Part shown: positions 49,659 to 58,138 of the stretch, piece by piece
Position numbering within the stretch: position 1 is the stretch's first letter
How the letters are laid out: each line of letters begins with the position of its first letter
From: Quadrisphaera granulorum
GTDB lineage: Bacteria > Actinomycetota > Actinomycetes > Actinomycetales > Quadrisphaeraceae
Reading direction: 5' to 3'
Length of the DNA stretch: 64,000 nucleotides
Assembly (NCBI RefSeq): GCF_003149145.1
Contig: NZ_QGDQ01000001.1
Span: 453,896-517,895, forward strand
Notes under the pieces: model-generated
Told to the model about the DNA's origin: nothing
Databases searched by the model: none
What the model saw: only the letters and a program-made list of their open reading frames with translations
Position numbers and translations under genes: made by a program

Positions 49659-50200
49659 CAGCGAGCAGGGGCGCGCGCGGCGCGGTCGTGATCGGAGAAG
49701 TTGGCGCGCACCCGTTCGCGGGTCCGCTCGTCCAGCACTCCGGCGAAGGGGCTGTTCTGGCGCAGTTCACGGGCGCGCGGGGAGGTGGACGTGAGGGTGT
49801 GCAGCACTGCCTCGAGGGGGCCGTCCAGGAGATGTTCCCACTCGGCGAGCCATCGGGCGGCCTGGCCGCGCGTGTGGCGCTCCTGGAGGCGGGCGAGGTT
49901 GTGGCGGGCAGTCGCCAGGGTTGCTTCGGGCTCTTCGACCAGGCGTCCTGCGACTGCGTAGGAAAGCCACAGGCTGCGCCGCTGGTCGCGAGTCATCCTC
50001 GCTGAGCGTGCCGCGAACGCCTCCAGCTCAGCGCGGGTGATGCGACGGTGAGCGCCGGAGGTGACGTAGGCGAGGTCGCCGCGGTCGCACAGGTTCACGA
50101 TGTGCTGGCGGGAGACACCGAGCATGGTTGCGGCCTCGCCCGTGGTGAGCAGGTCATCGCTCGCCGAGGCGCTCGCCTGGTCGAAGGTGAAGCTTCGCAT
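49658..50200 (-). CDS. Excisionase-type helix-turn-helix protein (putative antitoxin)
   Basis: The 180-residue protein has an N-terminal MerR/excisionase-like domain (TTGEAATMLGVSRQHIVNL, then AHRRITRAELEAF). The C-terminal helical half is of unknown family and probably contacts the partner protein. The ATG at 50200 is chosen over 50239 because the extension is Cys-rich and lies within the AT-rich promoter. ACACAA repeats directly upstream suggest autoregulation. Confidence 0.82.
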   Translation of the reverse strand: MRSFTFDQASASASDDLLTTGEAATMLGVSRQHIVNLCDRGDLAYVTSGAHRRITRAELEAFAARSARMTRDQRRSLWLSYAVAGRLVEEPEATLATARHNLARLQERHTRGQAARWLAEWEHLLDGPLEAVLHTLTSTSPRARELRQNSPFAGVLDERTRERVRANFSDHDRAARAPAR

Positions 50201-50206
50201 GAAGCA

Positions 50207-50257
50207 AGGGTATCGACACAAACACAATAAACACAACAAGTAGGCAGCACATTGGTG
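50207..50257 (-). promoter_or_regulatory. AT-rich promoter/operator of the HTH–nucleotidyltransferase pair
   Basis: Read on the minus strand, TTGTGT and TACCCT (complement of 50207–50212) are separated by about 18 bases and could be −35 and −10. Three ACACAA copies (plus-strand 50216, 50222 and 50231) overlap this region and could be operator half-sites. The stretch is markedly AT-richer than its surroundings. Confidence 0.5.
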
Positions 50258-50387
50258 TTTCTAGCGTTAGAGAGGCATGGTCTCGAGCGGTGAGGGCCAT
50301 GGGTATCTGACCGTCGCCAGGTCGCCATCCCTGGCCCGCGCGACAGTGCCCGAGTGATCGTCGCCACGGCGCACGGGGCAGAGGGCG

Positions 50388-51011
50388 GTGATCCCGCCGG
50401 AACCATCCGGGCCGGTGCGGACACTCCTGGGTGTGGACGACGTGGACGACACCGCGCTGTGGCAGCGGAGCACCGCCGGTGACGGCGAGGCCTTCGCGCT
50501 GCTCTTCGACCGTCACCACGCCCGCGTCCACCGTCACGCCCACCGCCTGACCGCTGACCGCCACGACGCCGAGGACCTCACCGCGGGGGCTTTCCTGGAG
50601 CTGTGGCGTTGCCGCGACCGCGTTCGGCTGGTGGATGGCTCGGTGCTCCCGTGGCTGCTCGTCACGACCTCCAACCTGGCCCGCAACCACGCCCGTGGGC
50701 TGCGTCGCTACCGCGACTTTCTCTCTCGCCTCGACCGCGAACCGGCCACCACACATGACGTCGCAGCTGACGAATGGACCGATCTCGACGAGCCGTGGGC
50801 GGGAGCCCTCGCGCAGCTCAGTGCCGCTGACCTGCGGCTCGTCACGCTCGTCCTCCTGGAGGACCATCCTCTGGCCAGCGCCGCTTCCCTCCTCGGTCTG
50901 ACGCCCCAGGCTGCCAAGTCACGGCTGCATCGCGCCCGCCAGCGGTTGAGAGCCCTCCTGCCCGATCGGCATCCCTCCACCCCCGCACGGACGCCAGGAG
51001 ACCTGCGATGA
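50388..51011 (+). CDS. ECF-type RNA polymerase sigma factor, second
   Basis: A protein of up to 207 residues with region 2 (about 30–95, AEDLTAGAFLELWRCRDRVR) and region 4 (about 138–190, ALAQLSAADLRLVTLVLLED then GLTPQAAKSRLHRARQRLR). The start may be GTG 50388 or GTG 50433, which would remove 15 residues. It overlaps the next gene by four bases (ATGA), the classic sigma–partner arrangement. Confidence 0.88.
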   Translation: MIPPEPSGPVRTLLGVDDVDDTALWQRSTAGDGEAFALLFDRHHARVHRHAHRLTADRHDAEDLTAGAFLELWRCRDRVRLVDGSVLPWLLVTTSNLARNHARGLRRYRDFLSRLDREPATTHDVAADEWTDLDEPWAGALAQLSAADLRLVTLVLLEDHPLASAASLLGLTPQAAKSRLHRARQRLRALLPDRHPSTPARTPGDLR

Positions 51012-51850
51012 CCGGACCGACCCCCGACCCCCGATTCACGGCCAGCCTGCGCGCGGCGCTGGTCAACGAGGTGAGGACGACGACGGCGGCTCGCACGCCG
51101 CGCCGCTGGCGCCCCGCGGCGGTGGCGGGCGCGGGCGCCGTCGTCGTCGCCCTGACGGGTGGGTCGATCGCCGTTGCCGAGGGGCTGGTGCCGCTGCCCT
51201 TTCGCACTGGCGGGTCCTACGATGTGGCCCTGGGATCCGGAGTCCCGACGACGCACGTGGGTTCGTTGACCGTCCCCGTGGACGACATGCCGAAGGGCAC
51301 CAACGGGGTGCGCTTCGAGGTGGCGTGCCTCAGCCCGGGCACCATCACCTACCCCGACGGGGCCGGGCTGACCTGCGACGCAGCGGACGCGTCGGCGGGG
51401 AGTCGTAGCTTGTACACGGCCGACCTGTCGTCCGAGAAGGGGCCGCTCGCGTTCGACGTGACGCCCGGCATGCGGTGGACGCTCGAGCTGACCTGGCTGA
51501 GGCGCAGCCCCACCGACTGGCAGACCAACGCCCGCGGGGAGACGTCCGGCGTCACCAAGCCCGGCGGCTCCTCTCCGGACCTCGTGGCGGCGATCGCGAC
51601 CAACGGCGCACAGGGGTACTACCGGGCCAGCGAGTACGCCGCGCTGACCCCGCAGCCTCGAAACCCGGAGGAGGCGGCTCGCTGGGGCCGGCTGCCGTCG
51701 CGCACGGTCACCATCCCGGTGTACGCCTCGGACGGCACGACGGTGCTGGGGGAGTTCGAACTGACAGTCCATAGCCCGGACGGCGTCGCCCCGGCCGCCA
51801 CGAACGGGGAGACCGAGCCCCCGCGCCAAGGCTCGGCGTCAACATCCTGA
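51008..51850 (+). CDS. Single-span membrane protein coupled to the ECF sigma factor
   Basis: The 280-residue protein has a short cytoplasmic N-terminus (about 1–36), one membrane span (about 37–58, AVAGAGAVVVALTGGSIAVA) and an extracytoplasmic β-rich domain. The domain has a probable disulfide pair (Cys107 and Cys122 region) and a Pro/Thr/Ser-rich tail. No zinc anti-sigma motif is visible and no family was recognised. By position and topology it could be an anti-sigma factor, but its N-terminal cytoplasmic part is short for that role. Confidence 0.78.
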   Translation: MTGPTPDPRFTASLRAALVNEVRTTTAARTPRRWRPAAVAGAGAVVVALTGGSIAVAEGLVPLPFRTGGSYDVALGSGVPTTHVGSLTVPVDDMPKGTNGVRFEVACLSPGTITYPDGAGLTCDAADASAGSRSLYTADLSSEKGPLAFDVTPGMRWTLELTWLRRSPTDWQTNARGETSGVTKPGGSSPDLVAAIATNGAQGYYRASEYAALTPQPRNPEEAARWGRLPSRTVTIPVYASDGTTVLGEFELTVHSPDGVAPAATNGETEPPRQGSASTS

Positions 51851-51851
51851 C

Positions 51852-51903
51852 GTCAGAGGCCCAGGTCAGAGGCCTAGGTTAGACGCCCAGGTCAGAGGCC
51901 CGA
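51852..51903 (-). repeat. 13-bp tandem repeat, four units, at the ABC ATPase stop codon
   Basis: Four 13-bp units (consensus GTCAGAGGCCCAG) run 51852–51903. On the minus strand they carry TGA at 51892–51894 (the real ATPase stop), TAA at 51879–51881, TGA at 51866–51868 and TGA at 51853–51855. The 13-base period puts successive stops in all three frames. Confidence 0.95.
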
Positions 51904-52782
51904 CGGCGCGGAGTGGTGGCGGCCGATCGGCACCACCAGGGGAGTTCCCGCCACGGGGTCGGTGATGACCTGGGCGCGCATGCCGAAGACCTCCTCGACC
52001 AGGTCGGCGGTGACGACCTCCCGCGGGCTGCCCTGCGCGACCAGCCGGCCCTGACGCAGGGCGACGAGGTGGTCGCTGTACCGGGCGGCGAGGTTGAGGT
52101 CGTGCAGCACCATGACGATGGTCGTGCCGCGGGCTCGGTTGAGGTCCGTCAGCAGATCCAGCACCTCCACCTGGTGGCACACGTCCAGGAAGGTGGTCGG
52201 CTCGTCGAGCAGCAGCACGTCGGTGCGCTGGGCCAGCGCCATCGCGATCCACACTCGCTGGCGCTGGCCGCCGGACAGCTCGTCGACGGAGCGGTCTGCC
52301 AGCTCCAGCGTGCCGGTCGCCTCCAGCGCCTCCTCGACGGCGGCGTCGTCGTCGGAGCTCCAGCGCCGGAACCACCCCTGGTGGGGGTGTCGCCCCCGGC
52401 CGACGAGGTCGGCGACGGCGATGCCCTCGGGGCTGACGGGACTTTGCGGCAGCAGCCCCAGCACGGTGGCCACCTCGCGCGAGGACTGCTCGTGGATGGG
52501 TCGGCCGTCGAGCAGGACCCGCCCCGACAGGGGCGTCAGCAGGCGGGCCATGGCGCGCAGGAGCGTCGACTTCCCGCAGGCGTTGGCACCCACGATGGTG
52601 GTGATGGCGCCCGTGGGGACGTCCAGGGTCATGTCGTGGACGACGACGCGTCCCTCGTAGCCCACGCTGACGTCCCGCACCGCCAGCGTGTGGTTCGTCG
52701 GGGCGGCTGCTGCGGGCGCAGTTCCCGTTGGTGCGGGGGGCGCGGGGCGCGCGGGAGGCGCAGCCTCGGGTGCGGTCTTCAC
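51892..52782 (-). CDS. Ferric-siderophore ABC transporter ATPase (FepC/FecE type)
   Basis: The 296-residue ATPase has Walker A GANACGKST, the signature LSGGQRQRVWIAMA, Walker B VLLLDEPTTFLD and the H-loop VLHDLN. The FRRWSSDDDAAVEEAL segment is typical of iron-siderophore ATPases. An Ala/Pro-rich N-terminal extension (about 1–28) is unusual. GTG 52782 overlaps the permease stop (GTGA). It is the only importer ATPase gene in this iron region and may power both systems. Confidence 0.94.
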   Translation of the reverse strand: MKTAPEAAPPARPAPPAPTGTAPAAAAPTNHTLAVRDVSVGYEGRVVVHDMTLDVPTGAITTIVGANACGKSTLLRAMARLLTPLSGRVLLDGRPIHEQSSREVATVLGLLPQSPVSPEGIAVADLVGRGRHPHQGWFRRWSSDDDAAVEEALEATGTLELADRSVDELSGGQRQRVWIAMALAQRTDVLLLDEPTTFLDVCHQVEVLDLLTDLNRARGTTIVMVLHDLNLAARYSDHLVALRQGRLVAQGSPREVVTADLVEEVFGMRAQVITDPVAGTPLVVPIGRHHSAPSGL

Positions 52783-53870
52783 AGTCCACCTCCGGAACGG
52801 TTGGTCCTGGCCAGGAGCCACAGCAGGTACGGCGCACCCAGCACGCCGGTGATGACGCCGACGGGGAAGCGCGTCGGCAGCGCGTACTGCCCGATGAGGT
52901 CGCCGACCAGCACCAGCAGCGCCCCCACGAGAGCGGCGGGCAGCAGCAGCGACCCGGTGCCGCGCACGAGCCGGTGGGCGATGGGGCCGGCGAGGAACGC
53001 GACGAAAGCGATCGGGCCGCTGGCGGCGGTGGCCACGGAGACCAGGGCGACCGCCAGCACGAGGAGCAGGAGCCGGGCCGTATTGGGCTTGACCCCGAGG
53101 GCGGCGGCGGTGTCGTCGCCCAGCTGCAGCGCCGACAGGCGCGAGGAGGCGGCGACCACCAGCGGCACCAGCACCGCTGCAGCGACCAGCAGCGGGGGCA
53201 GCTCGTCGTTGCTGGCGGAGTTCAGGCTGCCGGTCAGCCAGCGCAGCGCCTCGGAGGCCTCGTTCACGGAGGTACGCGTCAGGGCGTAGCTGATCACCGA
53301 CTGGAACATGGCCCCGATGGCGATGCCCACGAGCACCAGGCGGGCACCGTGGACCCCCCTCCGCCAGGCCAGCGCGTAGATCACCAGGGCCACGAAGACC
53401 CCGCCGAGCACGCTGGCGCCGGACAGCGCCAGGCCGGAGAACCCGAAGGCGGTGATCGCGATGACCGCGACCGCGCTGGCTCCGACGCTGACCCCGATGA
53501 TGTCGGGGCTGGCCAGCGCGTTGCGGAGCATCGTCTGGAAGACGACCCCGCCGAGCCCGAACGCCACGCCCACCACCAGCCCCATGACGGTGCGGGGCAG
53601 ACGCAGCTCCGTGACGGTGAAGGAGGCGCCGGGGACGGGCTCACCGGCGAGGACCCGCGCCACCTCCAGGGGGGAGTAGGTCCGTTCTCCCACGCACATG
53701 GAGACGACCACCACGGCGACGAGGAGGGCGGCCAGCAGCGCCACCATGCGGGTGCGGTGACGGTGGCGCGCGCGCCGCCCGGTCGCCACGAGGGCACCAG
53801 GGCGCCGGGCCGGAGTGTGCGCAGACCCAGGCGCGGGCTGGGGTGCGGGCGTCGGGGTGGTGAGTGTCAC
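52779..53870 (-). CDS. FecCD-family siderophore permease
   Basis: The 363-residue permease has about nine membrane segments and the FecCD landmarks LRLPRTVMGLVVGVAFGLGG, NALASPDIIGVSVGAS and GPIAFVAFLAGPIAHRL. The Arg/Pro-rich N-terminus (1–42) is cytoplasmic. It overlaps its neighbours on both sides by four bases. It would pair with the upstream permease as a heterodimeric channel. Confidence 0.95.
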   Translation of the reverse strand: MTLTTPTPAPQPAPGSAHTPARRPGALVATGRRARHRHRTRMVALLAALLVAVVVVSMCVGERTYSPLEVARVLAGEPVPGASFTVTELRLPRTVMGLVVGVAFGLGGVVFQTMLRNALASPDIIGVSVGASAVAVIAITAFGFSGLALSGASVLGGVFVALVIYALAWRRGVHGARLVLVGIAIGAMFQSVISYALTRTSVNEASEALRWLTGSLNSASNDELPPLLVAAAVLVPLVVAASSRLSALQLGDDTAAALGVKPNTARLLLLVLAVALVSVATAASGPIAFVAFLAGPIAHRLVRGTGSLLLPAALVGALLVLVGDLIGQYALPTRFPVGVITGVLGAPYLLWLLARTNRSGGGL

Positions 53871-54925
53871 AGGTCACGCACCCGGTGGCGGCGGATCACG
53901 GCGATGAAGAAGGGGGCGCCGATGAGCGCGGTGATGATGCCCACCTCCACCTCCGCCGGACGGGCCACGACGCGCCCCACGGTGTCGGAGACCAGGAGGA
54001 GCGCCGCTCCCAGACCCGCGGACAGCGGCAGCAACCAACGGTGGTCGGGCCCCGTGAGCAGGCGCGCTACGTGGGGCACCACCAGACCCACGAAGGCGAT
54101 CGGCCCGGCCACGGCGACTGCCGCGCCCGTGAGCAGCACGGTGGACAGCGCCGCCAGTGCGCGTGTGCGGCCCGCGTGCTGGCCCAGCCCGGCGGCCACG
54201 TCGTCGCCCATGGCCAGGGCGTCCAGCCCGCGGGCGCAGCCGACGGCGAGCAGTGCGCCGACGGCCAGGAACGGCGCGATCTCGGCGGTGCTGGCGAAGG
54301 TGGCCCGGCCCAGGGAGCCCACCGACCAGAAGCGGAAGGAGTCGTAGACGTCCTGGCGGGCGAGCAGGACCATCGAGACCATCGAGAACAGCGCCGCCGT
54401 CGTGGCGGCGCCGGCCAGGGCCAGCTTCAGCGGTGTGGCACCACCCCGCCCGGCAGCGGCGATGCCGTACACCAGCACGGCCGCGCAGGCAGCGCCGGCG
54501 AACGCCATCCACACGTAGCCGCTCAGGGTCGACAGTCCCATCCAGGCCATGCCGACGACGACGAAGAGGGAAGCCCCCGAGCTGACCCCGAGCAGGCCGG
54601 GGTCGGCCAGGGGGTTGCGCGTCACCCCCTGCATCACAGCCCCGGCCAGCCCCAGCGCGGCACCGACCAGCAGCCCCAGCACGGTGCGAGGCATCCGGGA
54701 GGCCACCGCCACCTGGGCGATGTTGTCGGGATCGGTGTGCAGGACACCGCCGACGACGTCGGTGACGCCCACCACGCGCGACCCGAACGCCAGCGACGCG
54801 ACGCAGGCGACGAGCACCGCCAGCGCGCACGCCGCCAGGCCCCAGCCCCGCCGGCGCCGGCGCACCCGGCTGGCGGTGGTCGTCACCGGTGCTGTGACGG
54901 CCTCGTCCAGGTCAGTGGCCCCCAC
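53867..54925 (-). CDS. FecCD-family siderophore permease
   Basis: The 352-residue paralogous permease shows SRMPRTVLGLLVGAALGLAGA, NPLADPGLLGVSSGAS and GPIAFVGLVVPHVARLL. It starts at ATG 54925, 51 bp after the binding-protein stop, and ends overlapping the second permease. It forms the membrane part of the first importer. Confidence 0.95.
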   Translation of the reverse strand: MGATDLDEAVTAPVTTTASRVRRRRRGWGLAACALAVLVACVASLAFGSRVVGVTDVVGGVLHTDPDNIAQVAVASRMPRTVLGLLVGAALGLAGAVMQGVTRNPLADPGLLGVSSGASLFVVVGMAWMGLSTLSGYVWMAFAGAACAAVLVYGIAAAGRGGATPLKLALAGAATTAALFSMVSMVLLARQDVYDSFRFWSVGSLGRATFASTAEIAPFLAVGALLAVGCARGLDALAMGDDVAAGLGQHAGRTRALAALSTVLLTGAAVAVAGPIAFVGLVVPHVARLLTGPDHRWLLPLSAGLGAALLLVSDTVGRVVARPAEVEVGIITALIGAPFFIAVIRRHRVRDL

Positions 54926-54976
54926 GGTGCTCTCCTTCCGGCTAGCGGGACGCGGTCAGTGGTCAGCAGGTGTGGC

Positions 54977-56050
54977 TCAGGCGCCGACCTTGCTCGCCGC
55001 GCCCTGGAGCAGGTCGAGGTAGTCGTTGAGCCCGAAGGGCAGGGACAGCAGGGTGGGGCTGGTGATGGAGGACGCCAGGGGGGTGGCATCGGGGACGACC
55101 GCCACCGATCCGCGGGCCACAGCGGGGATCTTGCCGAGCAGCGGGTCGGCCTGGAGGGAGGCCAGGGTCGAGGCGTCGCCGTAGGTGACGAGGACGTCGA
55201 CGTCGGCGAGCTGGTCGGCGTTCTCGGCGGAGAGGTCGACGTAGAACTCGGTGGAGCTGCCGGCGAGGGTCACCACCGACGGAGCGTCCTTCATGCCCAG
55301 GTCGTGCAGGAGCTGCACGCGAGAGTCCAACGGGGTGTAGACGCCGATCTTGCTGCGGTCGGCGGGGTCGATGTAGGTGTAGGCGAAGGTCTTGCCGGCG
55401 ACGGCGGGGCGGGAGGCCAGTCCCTGCTGGATCTGGGCCTTGATCTCGTCGACCTTCGCCTGGGCCTCGGCCTTCAGGCCGAGCGCCTCACCGTTGACGA
55501 GGGCCATGTCCTCCCAGTTCGTGCCCCAGGCGTACTGGGGGTAGGCGACGGTGGGCGCGATCTTGGTCAGGGTGGCGTAGTCCTCCGCGGTGAGGCCGGA
55601 GTAGGCGGCCAGGATGGCGTCAGGAGTCGTGTTGCTGACGGCCTCGAAGGGGATGCCGTCGGTCTCGTCGAAGAGCACCGGCATTTTGTCGCCCGTCGCC
55701 CCGAGCCCCTGGAGGGCTTCCTCGGTCCACGGGAGCACGCCGTCGTTGTCGTCGTCGCCGTAGGTGGCCTTCTGGAAGCCGACCGGCACCACGCCCAGCG
55801 CCAGGGGGACGTCCTGGTTGCCCCAGTTCACCGTAGCGACCCGCTCGGGCTTCGACTCGATGGTGACGTCGCCCAGGGCGCTCGGGATGGTCACGGGGAA
55901 GGCGCCGGCCGCTGCGGAGGTGGAGCCTGCCGAAGAGGCCTCGTCGCCCGCGCTCGATTCAGTGGAGGCGCACCCTGTCAGTGCCAGGCCGGCGACAGCG
56001 GCGGCGGCCCACCAGGTCATGCGACGGCGGGGGATGGCGGTATGCAGCAT
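54977..56050 (-). CDS. Ferric-siderophore-binding lipoprotein
   Basis: The 357-residue cluster A binding protein has a signal peptide with lipobox LTGC (Cys27) and a Ser/Ala-rich linker. The TroA/FepB-type fold shows IESKPERVATVNWGNQDVPLALG, then PDAILAAYSGLTAEDY and VDVLVTYGDASTL. Binding proteins of this type are anchored outside the membrane and deliver xenosiderophores or iron chelates. An IdeR/DtxR-like box lies 26 bp upstream of the start. Confidence 0.94.
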   Translation of the reverse strand: MLHTAIPRRRMTWWAAAAVAGLALTGCASTESSAGDEASSAGSTSAAAGAFPVTIPSALGDVTIESKPERVATVNWGNQDVPLALGVVPVGFQKATYGDDDNDGVLPWTEEALQGLGATGDKMPVLFDETDGIPFEAVSNTTPDAILAAYSGLTAEDYATLTKIAPTVAYPQYAWGTNWEDMALVNGEALGLKAEAQAKVDEIKAQIQQGLASRPAVAGKTFAYTYIDPADRSKIGVYTPLDSRVQLLHDLGMKDAPSVVTLAGSSTEFYVDLSAENADQLADVDVLVTYGDASTLASLQADPLLGKIPAVARGSVAVVPDATPLASSITSPTLLSLPFGLNDYLDLLQGAASKVGA

Positions 56051-56075
56051 GCACGGTCCTCGGGCAGTGGATCAG

Positions 56076-56094
56076 TAAGGTCAGGCTTACCTTA
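56076..56094 (-). promoter_or_regulatory. IdeR/DtxR-type iron box upstream of the first importer
   Basis: TAAGGTCAGGCTTACCTTA (plus strand) matches the known IdeR/DmdR consensus TTAGGTTAGGCTAACCTAA at 14 of 19 positions when read on the minus strand. It sits between the binding-protein start (56050) and the AraC gene end. Iron-dependent repression of the importer is expected. Confidence 0.8.
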
Positions 56095-56129
56095 ACTGCT
56101 GCGGCGAGTGGTTCGCCTCTCGGGACTGG

Positions 56130-56939
56130 TCAGCGAGTGCTCGCGCGGGCGTGGGCTGCCGGGGTGGTCCCGTAGGTCTTGCGGAAGGCGTCGATGTAGC
56201 CGCTGGTCGTGCGGTACCCGACGCGCTCGGCGACGGCACCGACGGGCAGGCCGCTCGCGAGTAGGGACAGCGACGAGACCAGTCGCGCCTCGGCGCGCCA
56301 CTGGGTGAAGCCCTGGCCGGTCTCGGTGACGAAGGCGCGCACGAGGGTCCGCTCGCTGATGCCGGCCCCGCGGGCGGCGTCGGCGAGCGAGGTGTCGTCG
56401 CGCGGGTCAGCGAGGACTCTCTCCGCGAGCGTCCGGGCGACGGGGTGCGTCGGGACCATCAGGCTGGCGCGCTCCTCCTGAGTGTGTTGCACGAGCTCCG
56501 AGAGGAGTGCGTGGCACGCGGTCCTCGTCGAGGGCGTCAGTGACCCGGACGTCGTGTAGCGGACGAGCTCGGCCATGAGGGGCGTGCAGAAGATCGCTCC
56601 CGGGCGGGTCCACCGCTCGCCCGCGGGTCTCAGGCGTGCGCTGCTGTAGATGCTGTGCGTCGTCCCTGCACCCACCGGCTCGACGGCGTGCACGACGCCC
56701 GCAGGGAACCAGAAGGCGGCACTGCTGTGGACGAGCCAGCGCCGCGCCCCGACCAGGATGGTCATCGGGCCGTCGGGGAACCAGTAGAGCTGGTCCTCGT
56801 CGTGGCTGTGGGGAGGATGTCGGGACGCGTCGTGCGCCACGCCGAAAAAGGTCTGCGATGTCACCTGGGGCCCACTGGGGGGGCGGCTCTGCGCCAGGGG
56901 CGTTCTCAGAATCCACCACAGGTGCCACCGTAATTGCAT
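56130..56939 (-). CDS. AraC-family transcriptional regulator
   Basis: Up to 269 residues. The N-terminal cupin-like sensing half contains HPPHSHDEDQLYW and VVHAVEPVGAG; the C-terminal AraC DNA-binding half (about 165–265) has DAARGAGISERTLVRAFVTETG and VAERVGYRTTSGYIDAFRK. Its place between two siderophore importers suggests control of one or both. The start is uncertain: ATG 56939 or GTG 56864, the latter nearer the conserved sequence. Confidence 0.86.
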   Translation of the reverse strand: MQLRWHLWWILRTPLAQSRPPSGPQVTSQTFFGVAHDASRHPPHSHDEDQLYWFPDGPMTILVGARRWLVHSSAAFWFPAGVVHAVEPVGAGTTHSIYSSARLRPAGERWTRPGAIFCTPLMAELVRYTTSGSLTPSTRTACHALLSELVQHTQEERASLMVPTHPVARTLAERVLADPRDDTSLADAARGAGISERTLVRAFVTETGQGFTQWRAEARLVSSLSLLASGLPVGAVAERVGYRTTSGYIDAFRKTYGTTPAAHARASTR

Positions 56940-56981
56940 TCGAGAAGCATCAGTGTCACCTGGGGTGGATTGGCGACGAGA

Positions 56982-57000
56982 TTTAGTAAGGCTAGCCTCA
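56982..57000 (+). promoter_or_regulatory. IdeR/DtxR-type iron box upstream of the second importer
   Basis: The plus-strand sequence centred on TAAGGCTAGCCTCA matches the IdeR consensus at about 14 of 19 positions. It lies in the divergent region between the AraC gene and the second binding-protein gene, 74 bp before the latter’s ATG. It could control both genes. Confidence 0.75.
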
Positions 57001-57073
57001 CCTCCGCTCAGCGCCGGGTGGACGCGTCCTCCGCTGGGCATGCCCCGTGCCCACAGCAGAAGGTCGAAGGTCC

Positions 57074-58138
57074 ATGTCCAGTCCAGCACCCACCCTCCGG
57101 CTCCGGAGGCCGGTCGGCGCGATGCTCGCCGTCATCGCCGCGGTCGTCCTCTCCGCCTGCGCCCCGGGGGCCGACCCTGCGAGCGCGACGACGACGGCGA
57201 GCGCCGCCGCTGCGAGCCAAGCGGCGCCGACCTCTGGGCAGTTCCCGGTGACGGTCGAGCACGTCTACGGCCAGACGGTCATCCCCGCGGAGCCGCAGCG
57301 CGTCATCACCCTCGGCCTGTCCGACCAGGACCCGCTGCTTGCCCTGGGGGTGAAGCCGGTCGCGGTCTACCCCTGGTGGGGTGACTACCCCTACGCCACC
57401 TGGCCCTGGGCCCAGGACGAGCTCGGTGACGCCCAGCCGGTGGTCCTCAACAAGGGTGTCCGTGACGAGGCGAACCCGCCGGTGGAGGAGATCGCCTCGC
57501 TCGAGCCGGACCTCATCATCTCCCTCTACAACGGCACCACGAAGGAGCAGTACGAGCAGCTCTCGCAGATCGCGCCGGTCGTGGTGCCCGACGAGCAGTA
57601 CGCGAACTTCGCGATCACCTGGCAGGAGGCCACCCGGGCCACCGGAGAGGCGCTGGGCCGGGAGGCCGAGGCGGTCGCGCTCGTCGAGCAGCTGGAGCGG
57701 TCGTTCGCGGACGCTGCCGAGGCCCACCCCGAGTTCGCCGGGAAGACGGCGGTCGTCGCGGAGCGGTTCGAGGCCGGCGAGACCATCGTGCGCACCGGGA
57801 ACGACGTGCGCGCCAAGTTCTTCGAGCAGCTCGGCTTCACGATCCCCACCGAGGTCGCGGGCATCGCGCCGAACGCGTACGGCGAGCTGTACGTGCCCGA
57901 CGAGCTGGTGACGGAACTGTCGAAGGACCTGCTCGTGTGGAACGTGGGGTTCGCCCCCGACGCGCGCGCGACGGTCGAGGCGCTGCCCCTGTACGGCCAG
58001 CTGCCCGTCGTCCAGGACCAGCGCGTGCTGTGGGTCGAAGACCCGGTCGTCTCCGGTGCCTTCAGCTGGGGGACCGTGCTCAGCCTGCAGTACGCGCTCG
58101 ACGAGCTGCTGCCGCAGGTCTCGGAGACCCTCAGCTGA
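57074..58138 (+). CDS. Ferric-siderophore-binding lipoprotein, second system
   Basis: The 354-residue cluster A binding protein has a signal peptide with lipobox LSAC (Cys29), an Ala/Thr/Ser linker and the fold landmarks IPAEPQRVITLGLSDQDPLLALG (split in the protein only by length limits here), LEPDLIISLYNGTTKEQYEQL and LLVWNVGF. The sequence differs clearly from the first binding protein, so a different chelate is likely. The stop overlaps a CTG start for the following permease. Confidence 0.93.
   Translation: MSSPAPTLRLRRPVGAMLAVIAAVVLSACAPGADPASATTTASAAAASQAAPTSGQFPVTVEHVYGQTVIPAEPQRVITLGLSDQDPLLALGVKPVAVYPWWGDYPYATWPWAQDELGDAQPVVLNKGVRDEANPPVEEIASLEPDLIISLYNGTTKEQYEQLSQIAPVVVPDEQYANFAITWQEATRATGEALGREAEAVALVEQLERSFADAAEAHPEFAGKTAVVAERFEAGETIVRTGNDVRAKFFEQLGFTIPTEVAGIAPNAYGELYVPDELVTELSKDLLVWNVGFAPDARATVEALPLYGQLPVVQDQRVLWVEDPVVSGAFSWGTVLSLQYALDELLPQVSETLS

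Noticed and set aside
52728..56095. Two long plus-strand open frames opposite the first siderophore importer
   Set aside because: His/Gln/Arg-rich translations antisense to FecCD permeases and a binding lipoprotein with clear motifs.
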